Below, one piece after another: positions 1 to 9,777 of a stretch of 64,000 nucleotides of DNA. The DNA lies in NCBI RefSeq assembly GCF_014199435.1, contig NZ_JACIJP010000001.1, positions 372,001 through 436,000 of the forward strand, written 5' to 3'. Position 1 is the stretch's first letter, and each line of letters opens with the position of its first letter. Under the pieces are notes generated by a model. That model searched no databases. It was not told where the DNA came from and saw only the letters and a program-made list of their open reading frames with translations. The stretch is from Sphingobium subterraneum. GTDB lineage: Bacteria; Pseudomonadota; Alphaproteobacteria; Sphingomonadales; Sphingomonadaceae. A program made the position numbers and the translations under genes.

Positions 1-362
1 TGTGCGAGTTCGATGGGTCCGGCCTGCCAGATGCCGACACCCAACAGGATTTCGGCCAGCAGCACCAGCGCGATCAGCACGCCGAAGGGGAGATAATCGA
101 CGAAACCCGCACGCAATTCCGCGAAATCGATGTCGAGCATCATGACCACAAACAGGAACAGCACCGCGACCGCGCCGACATAAACGATGACGAGCAGCAT
201 CGCGATGAACTCCGCGCCGAGCAGAACCATCAGACCCGCCGCGTTGAAAAACGCGACGATCAGCCACAGCACGCTGTGCACCGGGTTGCGCGCGAAGATC
301 GTCAACGCTCCGGCCGCAATCATGATGCAGGCGAAGAGATAGAAGGCGAAGACGTGAATCAC
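1..362 (-). CDS. nuoJ: NADH-quinone oxidoreductase subunit J (partial, 3' end beyond window)
   Basis: Membrane subunit of proton-pumping complex I. Translating the minus strand from a GTG at 362 gives a hydrophobic protein beginning [12 protein letters not shown] and continuing with [12 protein letters not shown] and a [20 protein letters not shown] segment, the NuoJ helix-3 signature with its conserved Glu/Tyr. An AGGGGG ribosome-binding site lies about 8 bases upstream of the GTG. About 120 codons are visible and the rest is cut off by the window edge. It follows nuoI but is separated from it by a palindromic element, so transcription may be modulated there. Family identity is firm; the start is an inference from the ribosome-binding site. 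Confidence 0.93.
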   Translation of the reverse strand, partial: MIHVFAFYLFACIMIAAGALTIFARNPVHSVLWLIVAFFNAAGLMVLLGAEFIAMLLVIVYVGAVAVLFLFVVMMLDIDFAELRAGFVDYLPFGVLIALVLLAEILLGVGIWQAGPIELA

Positions 363-389
363 TGGAAATGTGCCCCCTGATCCCAAAAA

Positions 390-517
390 CCGTTCGTCCC
401 GAGTAGCCGCTGATACCCTGAGCCTGTCGAAGGGTGAAGCGGCATATCGAAGGATCGCCGCGCCATAGCCTTCGATACAGGCCCTCGGCAAGCTCGGTCC
501 TTACTTAGGCCGAACGG
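390..517. repeat. Palindromic intergenic element, copy 1 (nuoI-nuoJ junction)
   Basis: A 128-base element bounded by CCGTTCG on the left and its reverse complement CGAACGG on the right. Inside are paired tracts such as CCTGAGCCTGTCGAAGGG and TTCGATACAGGCCCTCGGC, enough to form two hairpins. Related copies with the same ends lie at 6152-6267 and 15311-15416. It fills the gap between nuoI and nuoJ and contains no gene. Its behaviour (REP-like, possible mRNA processing or stability element) is inferred. Confidence 0.8.
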
Positions 518-540
518 ATCATATGAAAACTGACCGCCCA

Positions 541-1026
541 TTAACGATACGGTGCGTCGGCGGCAAGGTTCGCGGCGATAGCGCGCTCCCACTTGTCCCC
601 GTTTTCGAGAAGTTTGTTCTTGTCGTAGAGCAGTTCCTCGCGCGTTTCCGTCGCAAATTCGAAATTCGGTCCCTCGACGATCGCATCGACCGGGCAGGCT
701 TCCTGACAGAAACCACAATAGATGCACTTGGTCATGTCAATGTCGTAGCGCGTCGTTCGGCGGGAGCCATCGTCACGCGGCTGCGCCTCGATGGTGATCG
801 CCTGCGCGGGACAGATCGCCTCGCACAGCTTGCACGCGATGCAGCGCTCTTCGCCATTGGGATAGCGACGCAGCGCATGTTCGCCGCGAAAACGGGGCGA
901 GATCGGGTTCTTCTCATAGGGGTAGTTGATCGTCGCCTTCGGCTTGAAGAAATACTTCAACGTCAGCCAATGGGCTTTGACGAACTCCCAGAGGGTGAAG
1001 GATTTGATGACGTGGGCGACGCTCAT
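541..1026 (-). CDS. nuoI: NADH-quinone oxidoreductase subunit I, ferredoxin-like
   Basis: Peripheral-arm subunit of complex I that carries electrons towards the quinone site. The 161-residue product has the two ferredoxin motifs C62xxC65xxC68xxxC72P and C101xxC104xxC107xxxC111P, which bind clusters N6a and N6b. Length matches alphaproteobacterial NuoI (about 160). The reading frame stays open further upstream, but the ATG at 1026 is chosen because it overlaps the nuoH stop as ATGA and the protein then starts with the usual [14 protein letters not shown] N-terminus. Part of the nuo operon, translationally coupled to nuoH. Confidence 0.97.
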   Translation of the reverse strand: MSVAHVIKSFTLWEFVKAHWLTLKYFFKPKATINYPYEKNPISPRFRGEHALRRYPNGEERCIACKLCEAICPAQAITIEAQPRDDGSRRTTRYDIDMTKCIYCGFCQEACPVDAIVEGPNFEFATETREELLYDKNKLLENGDKWERAIAANLAADAPYR

Positions 1027-2075
1027 GACGCAACTCCATAGCGGGTCAGCATCAGGAACCCGGAAACGAGAAAAACGAAAAACAGCGACACCGGCAAAAA
1101 CACTTTCCAGCCCAGCCGCATCAGCTGGTCGTAGCGGTAACGGGGCACGGTCGCCTTCACCCAGGAGAATACGAAGAAGAAGAACAGGATCTTCGCGAAC
1201 AGCCAGAGGATGCCCGGCACCAGATAGAGCGGCGCCCAGTCGACCGGGGGCAGATAGCCGCCCCAGAACAGGATAGCGTTCAGCGCGCACATCAGGATGA
1301 CGTTGGCATATTCGCCGAGCCAGTAGAGCGCGAACGCCATGGACGAATATTCGGTCTGGTATCCGGCAACCAGTTCGCTTTCCGCCTCGGTCAGGTCGAA
1401 CGGTGCGCGCGCGGTTTCGGCCATGGAGGAGATCAGGAACATCACCGCCATCGGGAAGAGCAGCGGGTTGAAGCCATTACCGTTCAAAAAGCCGTAATAG
1501 CCCTTCTGGCTTTCCACGATGGTGGAAAGGTTGAAGCTGCCCGCCCACAGCACGACGCAGATCAGGATGAAGCCGATCGAGACTTCGTAGCTGATCATCT
1601 GCGCCGACGCGCGCATCGCGGAAAAGAACGGATATTTGGAGTTCGACGCCCAGCCAGCAATGACGACTCCGTAAACGCCCAGCGAACTGATCGCGAGAAT
1701 GTAGAGCAGGCCAACGTTGATGTCGGAGAGGACCACGCCCGCGCCGAAGGGAACCACCGCCCACGCCATCAGCGCGACGGTGAAGGTGATGATCGGCGCG
1801 ATCAGGAACAGGCCCTTGTTCGCCGCGCTCGGGATAATGGTTTCCTGCAGGAAGACCTTGAGGCCGTCCGCGAAGCTCTGGAGCAGACCGAAGGGGCCAA
1901 CGACATTGGGGCCACGCCGCAACGCCATCGCCGCCCAGATCTTGCGATCGGCATAGATGATCATCGCCACCGCCAGCATCAGCGGCAGGGCAATCACGAG
2001 AATGCCGACAATCGTTGAAAGCAGCCACGCGCCTTCGTACGGCAGGCCGAGATAATCTTGGAAGAAGGCGGTCAT
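1023..2075 (-). CDS. nuoH: NADH-quinone oxidoreductase subunit H
   Basis: Membrane subunit joining the peripheral arm to the membrane arm and forming much of the quinone-binding chamber. The 350-residue protein is strongly hydrophobic with about eight membrane segments and shows the family signatures [19 protein letters not shown] near residue 55 and the acidic loop [20 protein letters not shown] near 220. Length is typical. The ATG at 2075 overlaps the nuoG stop (ATGA) and the stop overlaps the nuoI start, so it sits in a coupled nuoG-H-I chain. Confidence 0.97.
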   Translation of the reverse strand: MTAFFQDYLGLPYEGAWLLSTIVGILVIALPLMLAVAMIIYADRKIWAAMALRRGPNVVGPFGLLQSFADGLKVFLQETIIPSAANKGLFLIAPIITFTVALMAWAVVPFGAGVVLSDINVGLLYILAISSLGVYGVVIAGWASNSKYPFFSAMRASAQMISYEVSIGFILICVVLWAGSFNLSTIVESQKGYYGFLNGNGFNPLLFPMAVMFLISSMAETARAPFDLTEAESELVAGYQTEYSSMAFALYWLGEYANVILMCALNAILFWGGYLPPVDWAPLYLVPGILWLFAKILFFFFVFSWVKATVPRYRYDQLMRLGWKVFLPVSLFFVFLVSGFLMLTRYGVAS

Positions 2076-4084
2076 TCCGCAGCCTCCGCAAATTCTTCAC
2101 CGTGGAGCAATTCCGCCGAGCAGCGCTGCATCGTCGGGCTGGCCCGGCAAATGCTGTTGGTGAGGTAGAAATCCTTGATCGGCGATCCCAGTTCGCCCGT
2201 CGGCTTGGCGGAGAGCTTCGGCGCAGACCACGGATAGTGCACCAGTCCTTCGCTCGCCAATGCCGGGACATCCGCGAACATCTTGGCCTGCAGAGCCTCG
2301 AAGCTGTCGAACGGCAGCGTCTTGCCGAGAACCTGGCTCAGTGCGCGCAGGATCGCCCAGTCTTCGCGCGCATCGCCGGGCGGGAACACCGCCTTTTCGG
2401 CGCGCTGCACGCGGCCTTCGAGGTTCACATAGGTGCCGGGCTTCTCCGCATAGCTGGCACCGGGCAGCACGACATCGGCGTTGTGTGCGCCCGTGTCACC
2501 ATGGTGACCGATATAGACCGTGAAGCTGTCACCGAAGGCGGTGTAATCGACTTCGTCCGCGCCGAGCGAGAGTAGCAGCTTCGGTTTGGCCGCCGCGATC
2601 GCCTTGATCCCGCCATCGGTGGCGTAACCCAGCATCAAGCCACCCATCCGTGCCGCCGCGAAGTGCAGCACGTTATAGCCGTTCCAGCCGTCCTTGATGA
2701 GACCCAGCGTCTCGACCAGCGCCAGTGTCGCGCCATGCGCGCCCTCCTTGGCCAGCACGCCGCCGCCCACGATCATTGTGGGGCGCTTGGCCCCGGCAAA
2801 GGCATCGAGCACGTCCTGGGGCAGCTTGCCCAGCAGGCTCGCGTCATTGCCCAGCGCCGTCACGGCATAGGTCAGGTCGAATGTCGGGCCGACGGCGAAA
2901 ACCTTCGCGCCCTTCTTCACCGCCTTGCGTACCCGCGTGTTCACGAGCGGCGCTTCCCAGCGCAGGTTGGTGCCGACGAGCAGGATCACGTCCGCCGTTT
3001 CGATCCCCGCGATGGTCGAATTGAAATTGACCGCCGCAAGGCTCGAAACGTCATAGGCAAGGCCGGTCTGCCGCCCTTCGAGCATCGTGCCGCCCAGCGA
3101 CGTCACCAGTTCGCGCGCGGCGTACATCGTCTCGCAATCGAGCATGTCGCCCGCCACGGCCGCAACGCTGCCCTTCGCGCTCTTGGCGACTTTGGCGATG
3201 GCGGCGAACGCCTCGTCCCAGCTTGCCTCGACCAGCTTGCCGTTCTGGCGCACATAGGGCTTGTCCAGCCGACGACGCACGAGCCCGTCGACATGGTGGC
3301 GCGTTTTGTCCGACGCCCATTCCTCGTTCACATCATCGTTGACACGCGGAAGAACGCGCAGCACCTGCCGCCCGCGACTATCGAGGCGGATATTGGTGCC
3401 GAGCGCGTCCATCACGTCGATGGAGAAGGTCTTTTTCAGCTCCCAGGGCCGCGCCTCGAACGCATAGGGCTTGGAGGTGAGCGCGCCGACCGGGCACAGG
3501 TCGACCACATTGCCGGACAGCTCGCTCTTGGCGGCATGTTCCAGATAGGTGGTGATCTGCATATTCTCGCCGCGATAGATCGCGCCGATTTCCGGCACGC
3601 CCGCGACTTCCTCGGCAAAGCGCACGCAGCGGGTGCACTGGATGCAGCGGGTCATCGTCGTCTTGACGATTGGCCCCATATATTTGTCGGTGACGGCGCG
3701 CTTGTTCTCATCGAACCGGCTGCGGCCCTTGCCATAAGCGACGGACTGGTCCTGCAAATCGCACTCGCCGCCCTGATCGCAGATCGGGCAATCGAGCGGG
3801 TGGTTGATGAGGAGGAACTCCATCACCCCTTCACGCGCCTTCTTGACCATGGGCGTGTCGGTGCGGATCGTCTGCCCCTCGGCAGCGGGCAGCGCACAGG
3901 AAGCTTGCGGCTTGGGCGGACCGGGCGCGACCTCGACGAGACACATGCGGCAATTGCCCGCGATCGACAGGCGCTCATGATAGCAGAAACGCGGGATTTC
4001 CTTACCCGCCAGCTCGCACGCCTGCAGCACGGTCGCGCCAGCAGGAACCTCGATCTCTACGCCATCTACGGTGAGTTTAGGCAT
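2072..4084 (-). CDS. nuoG: NADH-quinone oxidoreductase subunit G
   Basis: Largest peripheral subunit of complex I, carrying several iron-sulfur clusters. In the 670-residue protein I see the [2Fe-2S] ligands C34, C45, C48 and C63, the His/Cys set H95-C99-C102-C108, and the tetranuclear set C147-C150-C153-C197, followed by a molybdopterin-oxidoreductase-like C-terminal domain. This is the short alphaproteobacterial/mitochondrial type. A TTG one codon upstream is in frame, but the ATG at 4084 overlaps the upstream gene's stop as TGATG and is preferred. It lies downstream of an unexpected secreted-protein gene rather than directly after nuoF. Confidence 0.97.
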   Translation of the reverse strand: MPKLTVDGVEIEVPAGATVLQACELAGKEIPRFCYHERLSIAGNCRMCLVEVAPGPPKPQASCALPAAEGQTIRTDTPMVKKAREGVMEFLLINHPLDCPICDQGGECDLQDQSVAYGKGRSRFDENKRAVTDKYMGPIVKTTMTRCIQCTRCVRFAEEVAGVPEIGAIYRGENMQITTYLEHAAKSELSGNVVDLCPVGALTSKPYAFEARPWELKKTFSIDVMDALGTNIRLDSRGRQVLRVLPRVNDDVNEEWASDKTRHHVDGLVRRRLDKPYVRQNGKLVEASWDEAFAAIAKVAKSAKGSVAAVAGDMLDCETMYAARELVTSLGGTMLEGRQTGLAYDVSSLAAVNFNSTIAGIETADVILLVGTNLRWEAPLVNTRVRKAVKKGAKVFAVGPTFDLTYAVTALGNDASLLGKLPQDVLDAFAGAKRPTMIVGGGVLAKEGAHGATLALVETLGLIKDGWNGYNVLHFAAARMGGLMLGYATDGGIKAIAAAKPKLLLSLGADEVDYTAFGDSFTVYIGHHGDTGAHNADVVLPGASYAEKPGTYVNLEGRVQRAEKAVFPPGDAREDWAILRALSQVLGKTLPFDSFEALQAKMFADVPALASEGLVHYPWSAPKLSAKPTGELGSPIKDFYLTNSICRASPTMQRCSAELLHGEEFAEAAE

Positions 4085-4626
4085 CAACTAGCACCCCATT
4101 TGACTGCACGACGAAGCATTTTTTTTATCCCTGCCCCTTTGGTCAAAAATACAGCTCCACCTTTAGTGCCCGCAAAGCCATAATCGACCGATGACCAAAT
4201 CTGGCGACCGGCTTCATCTTCGAAACCCCACTCAAACCGCGCGCGAGTTTTGAGCTGTAGATCATCCTCAAAATAGTAATCGCAACGAAAAGCCTTTGGC
4301 TGCATTTGGTCTGGGCCAATAGAGGCGGGACGTGTTGCGCTCAACGCCGCCCGAACCTTTTCAGCACTAAATGTGGGTGCCCATTTTTTTCCGAGAGGAG
4401 TCAACTCCCGCTCGCACGAAGCGCGAAGACGATATTGAAGAGTAACGTCGGGAGTTTCAGGCGCATCTAAACGCGATTTTTCAACTGGCGGCTTCAAGGC
4501 AAGCCAATTTGCTGACGACGTCGGCACGTTTTTCCATAGACATTGCGCCCACGCATCTTCCTTTTTCGCCGCTAACGCAGGGTTTGCAACAAACAAGGCA
4601 GCAAGGATCGGCAGGGCGCGTTTCAC
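4084..4626 (-). CDS. Secreted protein of unknown function inserted between nuoF and nuoG
   Basis: I do not recognise this 180-residue protein. It begins with a clear signal peptide (MKRALPILAALFVANPALA, probable cleavage after ALA), followed by a soluble domain with three cysteines (in AQCLW, RASCER and FRCDYY) and a basic C-terminus, so it is probably periplasmic. It starts with GTG, preceded by GGAGGCGGCGGA as ribosome-binding site, and its TGA overlaps the nuoG ATG, so it is read with the nuo mRNA. Its DNA is visibly poorer in G+C than neighbouring nuo genes (runs of T and A), suggesting later acquisition. A role in complex I assembly is possible but unproven. Confidence 0.75.
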   Translation of the reverse strand: MKRALPILAALFVANPALAAKKEDAWAQCLWKNVPTSSANWLALKPPVEKSRLDAPETPDVTLQYRLRASCERELTPLGKKWAPTFSAEKVRAALSATRPASIGPDQMQPKAFRCDYYFEDDLQLKTRARFEWGFEDEAGRQIWSSVDYGFAGTKGGAVFLTKGAGIKKMLRRAVKWGAS

Positions 4627-4796
4627 TCCGCCGCCTCCCGCACAAACTCGTCACCCCGGACTTGATCCGGGGTCCCGCTGCCTTTGGTTCCGCCACATGC
4701 TGACACAACATCGACGACCAAAAGCGGGACTCCGGCTTTCGCCGGGGTGACGGCGGTGGATGAGGAGAGGTTGGCGACCATCACTCCGCCGCCTCC
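4623..4796. repeat. 16-bp direct repeats flanking a palindromic element between nuoF and the secreted-protein gene
   Basis: The 16-mer TCACTCCGCCGCCTCC occurs exactly at 4623-4638 and 4781-4796. The right copy is the 3' end of nuoF; the left copy forms the ribosome-binding site and GTG of the 180-aa gene. Between them is an element running from GTCACCCC (4650) to GGGGTGAC (4751) with internal hairpins (CCCCGGACTTGATCCGGGG at 4654-4672, and CCGGCTTTCGCCGG). The arrangement resembles an insertion flanked by a target duplication, or a remnant of a lost gene end. Confidence 0.75.
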
Positions 4797-6127
4797 ATCA
4801 TCGTGCCAGCGCCACCCTTGGCTTCCACAATACGTCGCTCGATCTCAGGGCGGAAATGGCGGATCAATCCCTGGATCGGCCAGGCGGCTGCGTCGCCGAG
4901 CGCGCAGATGGTGTGGCCTTCGACCTGCTTGGTGACTTCCTGCAGCATGTCGATTTCGCTGATGTCAGCCTCGCCGGTGCGCAGGCGTTCCATCACACGC
5001 CACATCCACCCCGTTCCCTCGCGGCAGGGGGTGCACTGGCCGCAGCTTTCATGCTTGTAGAAATAGCTGAGGCGGGAGATGGCGCGGACGATGTCGGTGG
5101 ACTTGTCCATCACGATGACGGCGGCAGTGCCGAGGCCACTCCCAAGCGCCTTCAGCCCGTCGAAATCCATCGGCGCGTCCATGATCTGCGCGGCGGGAAC
5201 CAGCGGCACCGACGATCCGCCGGGGATGACCGCGAGCAGATTGTCCCAGCCGCCGCGAATGCCGCCGCAATGCCGGTCGATCAGTTCCTTGAACGGAATG
5301 CTCATCGATTCCTCGACGACGCAGGGTTTGTTCACATGGCCGGAAATCTGGAACAGCTTGGTGCCACGATTGCCCTCGCGCCCGAAGCCGTTGAACCACG
5401 CCGCCCCGCGCCGCAGAATCGTCGGCGACACCGCGATGCTCTCGACATTGTTGACGGTGGTGGGGCAGCCATAAAGGCCCGCGCCCGCCGGGAACGGTGG
5501 CTTGAGGCGTGGCTGGCCCTTCTTGCCTTCGAGGCTCTCGATCTGCGCGGTTTCCTCGCCGCAGATGTATGCGCCCGCGCCGCGATGGACGAACACGTCG
5601 AAATCATAGCCGGAACCGCAGGCGTTCTTGCCGAGGAATCCCTTGGCATAGGCCTGCTCCACGGCGGCGAACAGCACCTTTGCCTCGTAGATGAACTCGC
5701 CGCGAATGTAGATATAGGCGGCGCGCGCGCGCATCGCGAAACCGGCGACCAATGCGCCCTCGATCAGCTTGTGCGGATCGTGGCGGATGATCTCGCGGTC
5801 CTTGCAGCTGCCCGGTTCGGACTCGTCGGCGTTGATGACGAGGAAGCTGGGGCGGCCGTCCTTGCTCTCCTTAGGCATGAAGGACCATTTCATGCCGGTG
5901 GGGAAGCCCGCACCGCCGCGTCCGCGCAGGTTCGACGCCTTGATGATGTCGATGATCGCGTCCTGGCCGAGCGCCAGGAGTGCCTTGGTGTTGTCCCAGT
6001 CGCCGCGCTTCATCGCTGCGTCGATGCCCCAGTCCTGAAAGCCGTGGACGTTGGTGAAGATGCGGTCCTTGTCGGCGAGCGGGCCGACGAAGGAGGGCGG
6101 GGTTGCGGGTGCCGGTGCGTCAGTCAT
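4781..6127 (-). CDS. nuoF: NADH-quinone oxidoreductase subunit F
   Basis: NADH-dehydrogenase subunit of complex I; binds NADH, FMN and cluster N3. The 448-residue product contains the glycine-rich nucleotide motif [10 protein letters not shown] at residues 69-78, the [12 protein letters not shown] flavin/NADH region, the [12 protein letters not shown] motif and the cluster ligands [10 protein letters not shown] in the C-terminal third. The open frame extends 38 codons further upstream but only across the palindromic element; the ATG at 6127 ([10 protein letters not shown]) gives the usual family length. Operon member between nuoE and the secreted-protein gene. Confidence 0.97.
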   Translation of the reverse strand: MTDAPAPATPPSFVGPLADKDRIFTNVHGFQDWGIDAAMKRGDWDNTKALLALGQDAIIDIIKASNLRGRGGAGFPTGMKWSFMPKESKDGRPSFLVINADESEPGSCKDREIIRHDPHKLIEGALVAGFAMRARAAYIYIRGEFIYEAKVLFAAVEQAYAKGFLGKNACGSGYDFDVFVHRGAGAYICGEETAQIESLEGKKGQPRLKPPFPAGAGLYGCPTTVNNVESIAVSPTILRRGAAWFNGFGREGNRGTKLFQISGHVNKPCVVEESMSIPFKELIDRHCGGIRGGWDNLLAVIPGGSSVPLVPAAQIMDAPMDFDGLKALGSGLGTAAVIVMDKSTDIVRAISRLSYFYKHESCGQCTPCREGTGWMWRVMERLRTGEADISEIDMLQEVTKQVEGHTICALGDAAAWPIQGLIRHFRPEIERRIVEAKGGAGTMMEAAE

Positions 6128-6151
6128 GCGCGCGCGTCCTCGCGCCTGAAC

Positions 6152-6267
6152 CCGTTCGCCCTGAGTAGGGTCTGAGCAAGTCGAAGACCCGTATCGAAGG
6201 GTCGCACGCGGCATCAGTCCTTCGATACGCCACTTCGACAAGCTCAGTGGCTACTCTGGACGAACGG
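6152..6267. repeat. Palindromic intergenic element, copy 2 (nuoE-nuoF junction)
   Basis: A 116-base relative of the 390-517 element, again with CCGTTCG and CGAACGG at its ends and internal complementary tracts (CTGAGCAAGTCGAAGACC; CACTTCGACAAGCTCAGTG, the latter a self-complementary hairpin). It fills the gap between nuoE and nuoF inside the operon and contains no gene. Confidence 0.8.
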
Positions 6268-6283
6268 TAATGGATAAGGTTCA

Positions 6284-6949
6284 TCACCAAGCCCCCCGGT
6301 AATCGTGATTTTCGCTGACCATTTCCTTGAGCGTGGTCGGGCCACCCTCCGGCGCGCTGGTCTGGCGGTCGATCTGCGGGCCAATCTTGGGCTGGCCGCC
6401 GCTCGCGAGCGTATCGAGCACCGCGCTCATGCTGTCATAGGTCAGGTCTTCGTAATTGTCGTCGTTGATCTGCACCATCGGCGCATTGGCGCAGGCACCC
6501 AGACACTCGACTTCGGTGAGGGTGAAGAGGCCGTCAGGCGTGGTGTGGCCCTTGACCAGACCCTTGTTCTTGCACGCGGCGAGCACATCGTCCGACCCGC
6601 GCAGCATGCACGGCGTCGTGCCGCACACCTGCACATGATAGCGGCCCACAGGCGCGAGATTGTACATGGTGTAGAAGGTCGCGACCTCATAGGCGCGCAT
6701 GTAGGGCATATCGAGTTGCGCAGCGACATATTCGATCACCGGCACGGGGAGCCAGCCTTGCGTGTTCGTTTCCGCGCCGACCTGCCGCTGGGCGAGGTCG
6801 AGCAACGGCATGATCGCCGACTGCTGCCGCCCGGCGGGATAGCGCGCGATGACCTTCTTGGCCTGCTCGGCGTTTTCGGCCGTCCACGCGAAGCCACCCC
6901 AGCGGGCGCGGGTTTCGGTTTCATCGGGGATATGGGGTGCGTCAGCCAT
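6284..6949 (-). CDS. nuoE: NADH-quinone oxidoreductase subunit E (24-kDa-type)
   Basis: Partner of NuoF in the NADH-oxidising head; thioredoxin-fold protein binding [2Fe-2S] cluster N1a. Of its 221 residues, C109 and C114 (CGTTPC) and C149 and C153 (CLGAC) are the four cluster ligands in the expected spacing. The ATG follows the TAA of the small membrane ORF directly (TAAATG), implying coupled translation. The C-terminal tail of about 40 residues is hydrophilic. Confidence 0.96.
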   Translation of the reverse strand: MADAPHIPDETETRARWGGFAWTAENAEQAKKVIARYPAGRQQSAIMPLLDLAQRQVGAETNTQGWLPVPVIEYVAAQLDMPYMRAYEVATFYTMYNLAPVGRYHVQVCGTTPCMLRGSDDVLAACKNKGLVKGHTTPDGLFTLTEVECLGACANAPMVQINDDNYEDLTYDSMSAVLDTLASGGQPKIGPQIDRQTSAPEGGPTTLKEMVSENHDYRGAW

Positions 6950-7123
6950 TTATCTTCCCCATGTACTCGGGCGTAAAGCCCACGCGATCCCAACCATAGC
7001 GCCAGCTATTATCAGGGGCATCGTCGCCTTTGCATAATCGAGCCCTTTGGAAAACACGATAAACACCGAAAAAAGGCATAATGCCATCGCTAACGTCGCG
7101 ATAATAAAACCGATTATCCTCAC
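6950..7123 (-). CDS. 57-residue membrane protein between nuoD and nuoE
   Basis: A short unannotated-looking frame that reads [20 protein letters not shown] through to a C-terminus RPSTWGR. Two hydrophobic stretches, about residues 3-24 and 35-51, are separated by a short polar loop (SKGLDYAKA), predicting a hairpin membrane protein with both ends on the same side. The GTG start overlaps the nuoD stop as GTGA and the TAA stop abuts the nuoE ATG, so it exactly fills the space between two nuo genes with no spare bases. A competing 65-codon frame over the same DNA is hydrophilic and runs into nuoE. Function unknown; an accessory or assembly peptide of complex I is a reasonable guess. Confidence 0.72.
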   Translation of the reverse strand: MRIIGFIIATLAMALCLFSVFIVFSKGLDYAKATMPLIIAGAMVGIAWALRPSTWGR

Positions 7124-8337
7124 CGGTCACACTCCCCAAACACGATGTCCATTGCGCCCAATACAGCGGTGACGTCGGCGAGCATGTGGCCCTTCATCAT
7201 GAAGTCCATCGCCTGCAGGTGGCTGAACGCCGTCGGGCGGATCTTGCAGCGATAGGGTTTGTTGGACCCGTCGCTCACCAGATAAACGCCGAACTCGCCC
7301 TTGGGGCTTTCGGTCGCGACATAGACTTCGCCCGCGGGCACGTGGAAGCCCTCGGTATAGAGTTTGAAGTGGTGGATGAGCGCTTCCATCGACTGCTTCA
7401 TTTCACCGCGCTTGGGCGGCACGACCTTGCGGTCGAAGCTGGCGATCGGGCCTTCGGGCATATCATTCAGGCACTGCTTCATGATGCGCGCGGACTGGCG
7501 CACTTCCTCGACCCGGACCATGAAACGATCGTAACAATCGTAGCGGGTGCCGACGGGCACATCGAATTCCATCCGGTCGTACACGTCATAGGGCTGCGAT
7601 TTGCGGATGTCCCACGGAATGCCCGAGCCCCGGATCATCGGGCCGGAGAAGCCCCATTTGAGCGCGTCTTCCTTGGAGACGACGGCAATGTCGACGTTGC
7701 GCTGCTTGAAGATGCGGTTGTCGGCCACAAGGCTGATCGCGTCCTCGAACAATCGTGGCAAACGCGTATCGAGCCAGTCGGCGATGTCGGCCAGCAGCTT
7801 GAGCGGTACATCCTGATGCACACCGCCGGGACGAAAATAGGCGCTGTGCATCCGCGCGCCGGACGCGCGCTCGAAGAAGTTGAGGCAATCCTCGCGGATT
7901 TCGAACAGCCACAGATTCGGCGTCATCGCGCCGACGTCCATGACGTGCGACCCGAGGTTGAGCATATGGTTGCAGATGCGCGTCAGCTCCGCGAAGAACA
8001 CGCGCAGATATTGCGCGCGCAGCGGCACTTCGAGGTTCAGCAGCTTCTCGATCGCCAGCACATAGCTGTGCTCCATGCCGAGCGGCGAGCAATAATCGAG
8101 CCGGTCGAAATAGGGCAGCGCCTGCAGGTATGTCTTGTACTCGATCAGCTTTTCGGTGCCGCGATGGAGCAGGCCGATATGCGGATCGACGCGCTCGATG
8201 ATCTCGCCGTCCAGTTCCAGCACGAGGCGCAGCACGCCGTGCGCCGCCGGATGCTGCGGGCCGAAGTTGATCGTATAGTTCTGAATATCCACCTCGCCAC
8301 CGGGGGCGACGTCGATGATGTCGAGGGCCTCGCTCAT
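7120..8337 (-). CDS. nuoD: NADH-quinone oxidoreductase subunit D (49-kDa type)
   Basis: Peripheral-arm subunit lining the quinone site, related to NiFe hydrogenase large subunits. The 405-residue protein has [13 protein letters not shown] near residue 30 with the quinone-contacting His, [12 protein letters not shown], and the C-terminal [12 protein letters not shown]. Separate from NuoC, as usual in alphaproteobacteria. The ATG overlaps the nuoC stop (ATGA), and its stop overlaps the GTG of the small membrane ORF. Confidence 0.97.
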   Translation of the reverse strand: MSEALDIIDVAPGGEVDIQNYTINFGPQHPAAHGVLRLVLELDGEIIERVDPHIGLLHRGTEKLIEYKTYLQALPYFDRLDYCSPLGMEHSYVLAIEKLLNLEVPLRAQYLRVFFAELTRICNHMLNLGSHVMDVGAMTPNLWLFEIREDCLNFFERASGARMHSAYFRPGGVHQDVPLKLLADIADWLDTRLPRLFEDAISLVADNRIFKQRNVDIAVVSKEDALKWGFSGPMIRGSGIPWDIRKSQPYDVYDRMEFDVPVGTRYDCYDRFMVRVEEVRQSARIMKQCLNDMPEGPIASFDRKVVPPKRGEMKQSMEALIHHFKLYTEGFHVPAGEVYVATESPKGEFGVYLVSDGSNKPYRCKIRPTAFSHLQAMDFMMKGHMLADVTAVLGAMDIVFGECDR

Positions 8338-9224
8338 GCCTTATCCTCGGTCTTGGGCTTGCGCGTGCGCTTGGGCTTGTCGGACGCGGAGGGAACCGCA
8401 TCCCGAGACGTCCCGGCAGCGGACTTCGCGCCACCGGCGCTGGCGCTGCCCTTCCTGACGGCGGGCGAACGCTTCTTCGAGGCCGTATTGGCGGCCTCCC
8501 CTGCCCCGGTATGCTCCGGCTTTTCCGTCACCTTCGGCGTCGTCACAGGCGCAGTGGGTGACGGTGGAGGCGGCGGTGGCGCAGCGGGCACGGGCGACGG
8601 CGCACCGGGCGCCTGCGGAGCCTTCTCGTCACCGGGCAGCACATATTGCGCGCCTTCCCAGGGCGAGAGGAAATCGAAGCTGCGGAAGTCCTGCGCCAGC
8701 TGGACTGGCTCATACACTACGCGCTTTTCCTCCTCGGAATAACGCAGCTCGACATGACCGGTGAGCGGGAAGTCCTTGCGCTGCGGATGGCCACGGAAAC
8801 CGTAGTCGGTGAGGATCCGGCGCAGGTCGGTGTTGCCCGAGAAGATCACGCCGTACATGTCGAACACTTCGCGTTCCAGCCAGCCCGCAACCGGCCAGAT
8901 ACCGGTGACGGACGGAACGGGCATGTCCTCGTCGGTCGACAGCTTGATACGGATGCGGTGATTGCGGGTGACGCTCAGCAGGTGATACACCACCTCGAAC
9001 CGCTCCGGCCGGTCGAGATAGTCGACCCCCGCGATTTCCATCAACTGCTGATACTGCGCCTCGTCGCGCAGGCGCGTCATGACGGAAACAATGCTGTCGC
9101 GCCGAACGACAAAGGTCAGCTCGTCTGCGGCGTCCTTCAAGTCGATCAGGTCCGCGCCGATCAATGCGCTAAGGTCTTCTGCAATACCATCGATCGTTGC
9201 GATCCGGGGTGCCGAATGTGCCAT
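8334..9224 (-). CDS. nuoC: NADH-quinone oxidoreductase subunit C with long disordered tail
   Basis: 30-kDa-type subunit of the complex I connecting module. Residues 1 to about 205 are a normal NuoC, including [15 protein letters not shown] and the signature [19 protein letters not shown]. About 90 further residues follow: first a proline-rich stretch with six consecutive prolines, then an Ala/Ser/Lys/Arg-rich basic tail ending [14 protein letters not shown], predicted disordered. The ATG at 9224 is preferred over one 10 codons upstream because AGGGGGC sits just before it and it avoids overlap with nuoB. Total 296 residues against about 200 in most relatives. Confidence 0.95.
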   Translation of the reverse strand: MAHSAPRIATIDGIAEDLSALIGADLIDLKDAADELTFVVRRDSIVSVMTRLRDEAQYQQLMEIAGVDYLDRPERFEVVYHLLSVTRNHRIRIKLSTDEDMPVPSVTGIWPVAGWLEREVFDMYGVIFSGNTDLRRILTDYGFRGHPQRKDFPLTGHVELRYSEEEKRVVYEPVQLAQDFRSFDFLSPWEGAQYVLPGDEKAPQAPGAPSPVPAAPPPPPPSPTAPVTTPKVTEKPEHTGAGEAANTASKKRSPAVRKGSASAGGAKSAAGTSRDAVPSASDKPKRTRKPKTEDKA

Positions 9225-9234
9225 GCCTGCCCCC

Positions 9235-9777
9235 TCAGCGCTCGATCGTGCCAATGCGGCGGATCTTCCGCTGCAACTGCATCACGCCGTAGAGCAACGC
9301 TTCGGCGGTCGGCGGGCATCCGGGAACGTAGATGTCGACCGGCACGATGCGATCGCACCCGCGCACCACGGAATAGCTGTAGTGGTAATAGCCCCCGCCA
9401 TTCGCACAGCTGCCCATGGAAATCACATATTTCGGCTCGCTCATCTGGTCATAGACCTTGCGCAGCGCCGGAGCCATCTTGTTGCAGAGCGTGCCCGCGA
9501 CGATCATGACGTCGCTCTGGCGCGGGGATGCGCGCGGAGCCGCACCGAAACGCTCCATGTCATAACGCGGCATGTTGACGTGGATCATCTCGACCGCGCA
9601 GCAGGCCAGACCAAAGGTCATCCACCAGAGCGAGCCGGTACGCGCCCACTGGAACAGCTCCTCTGTCGATGTGACGAGAAACCCCTTGTCGTTGACTTCG
9701 CCGGTCAGCGCGTTGAAGAAATCCTGGTCGGGCGCGGTCGCCGGGACCATGGCCGGACGCTCAAGCTCTACTCCCAA
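9235..9777 (-). CDS. nuoB: NADH-quinone oxidoreductase subunit B
   Basis: Carries terminal cluster N2, which reduces quinone. With the proposed start the protein is 180 residues and the ligands are C59-C60 (GLACCAVEM), C124 (GSCANGGG) and C154 ([11 protein letters not shown]). Start choice: a TTG at 9777 has AAGAAGGGAG 7 bases upstream and yields MGVELERP; a GTG at 9798 and an ATG at 9750 are alternatives. The chosen start overlaps the nuoA stop by 10 bases. Length then matches family members. Confidence 0.95.
   Translation of the reverse strand: MGVELERPAMVPATAPDQDFFNALTGEVNDKGFLVTSTEELFQWARTGSLWWMTFGLACCAVEMIHVNMPRYDMERFGAAPRASPRQSDVMIVAGTLCNKMAPALRKVYDQMSEPKYVISMGSCANGGGYYHYSYSVVRGCDRIVPVDIYVPGCPPTAEALLYGVMQLQRKIRRIGTIER

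Noticed and set aside
6128-6241. Longer nuoF N-terminus
   Set aside because: The extra 38 codons translate the palindromic element and do not resemble NuoF.
6942-7139. 65-codon hydrophilic frame between nuoD and nuoE
   Set aside because: It runs into nuoE and has no hydrophobic or family character; the overlapping 57-codon frame fits the gap exactly.
7186-8742. 518-codon open frame opposite nuoD and nuoC
   Set aside because: Shadow of two conserved complex I genes.
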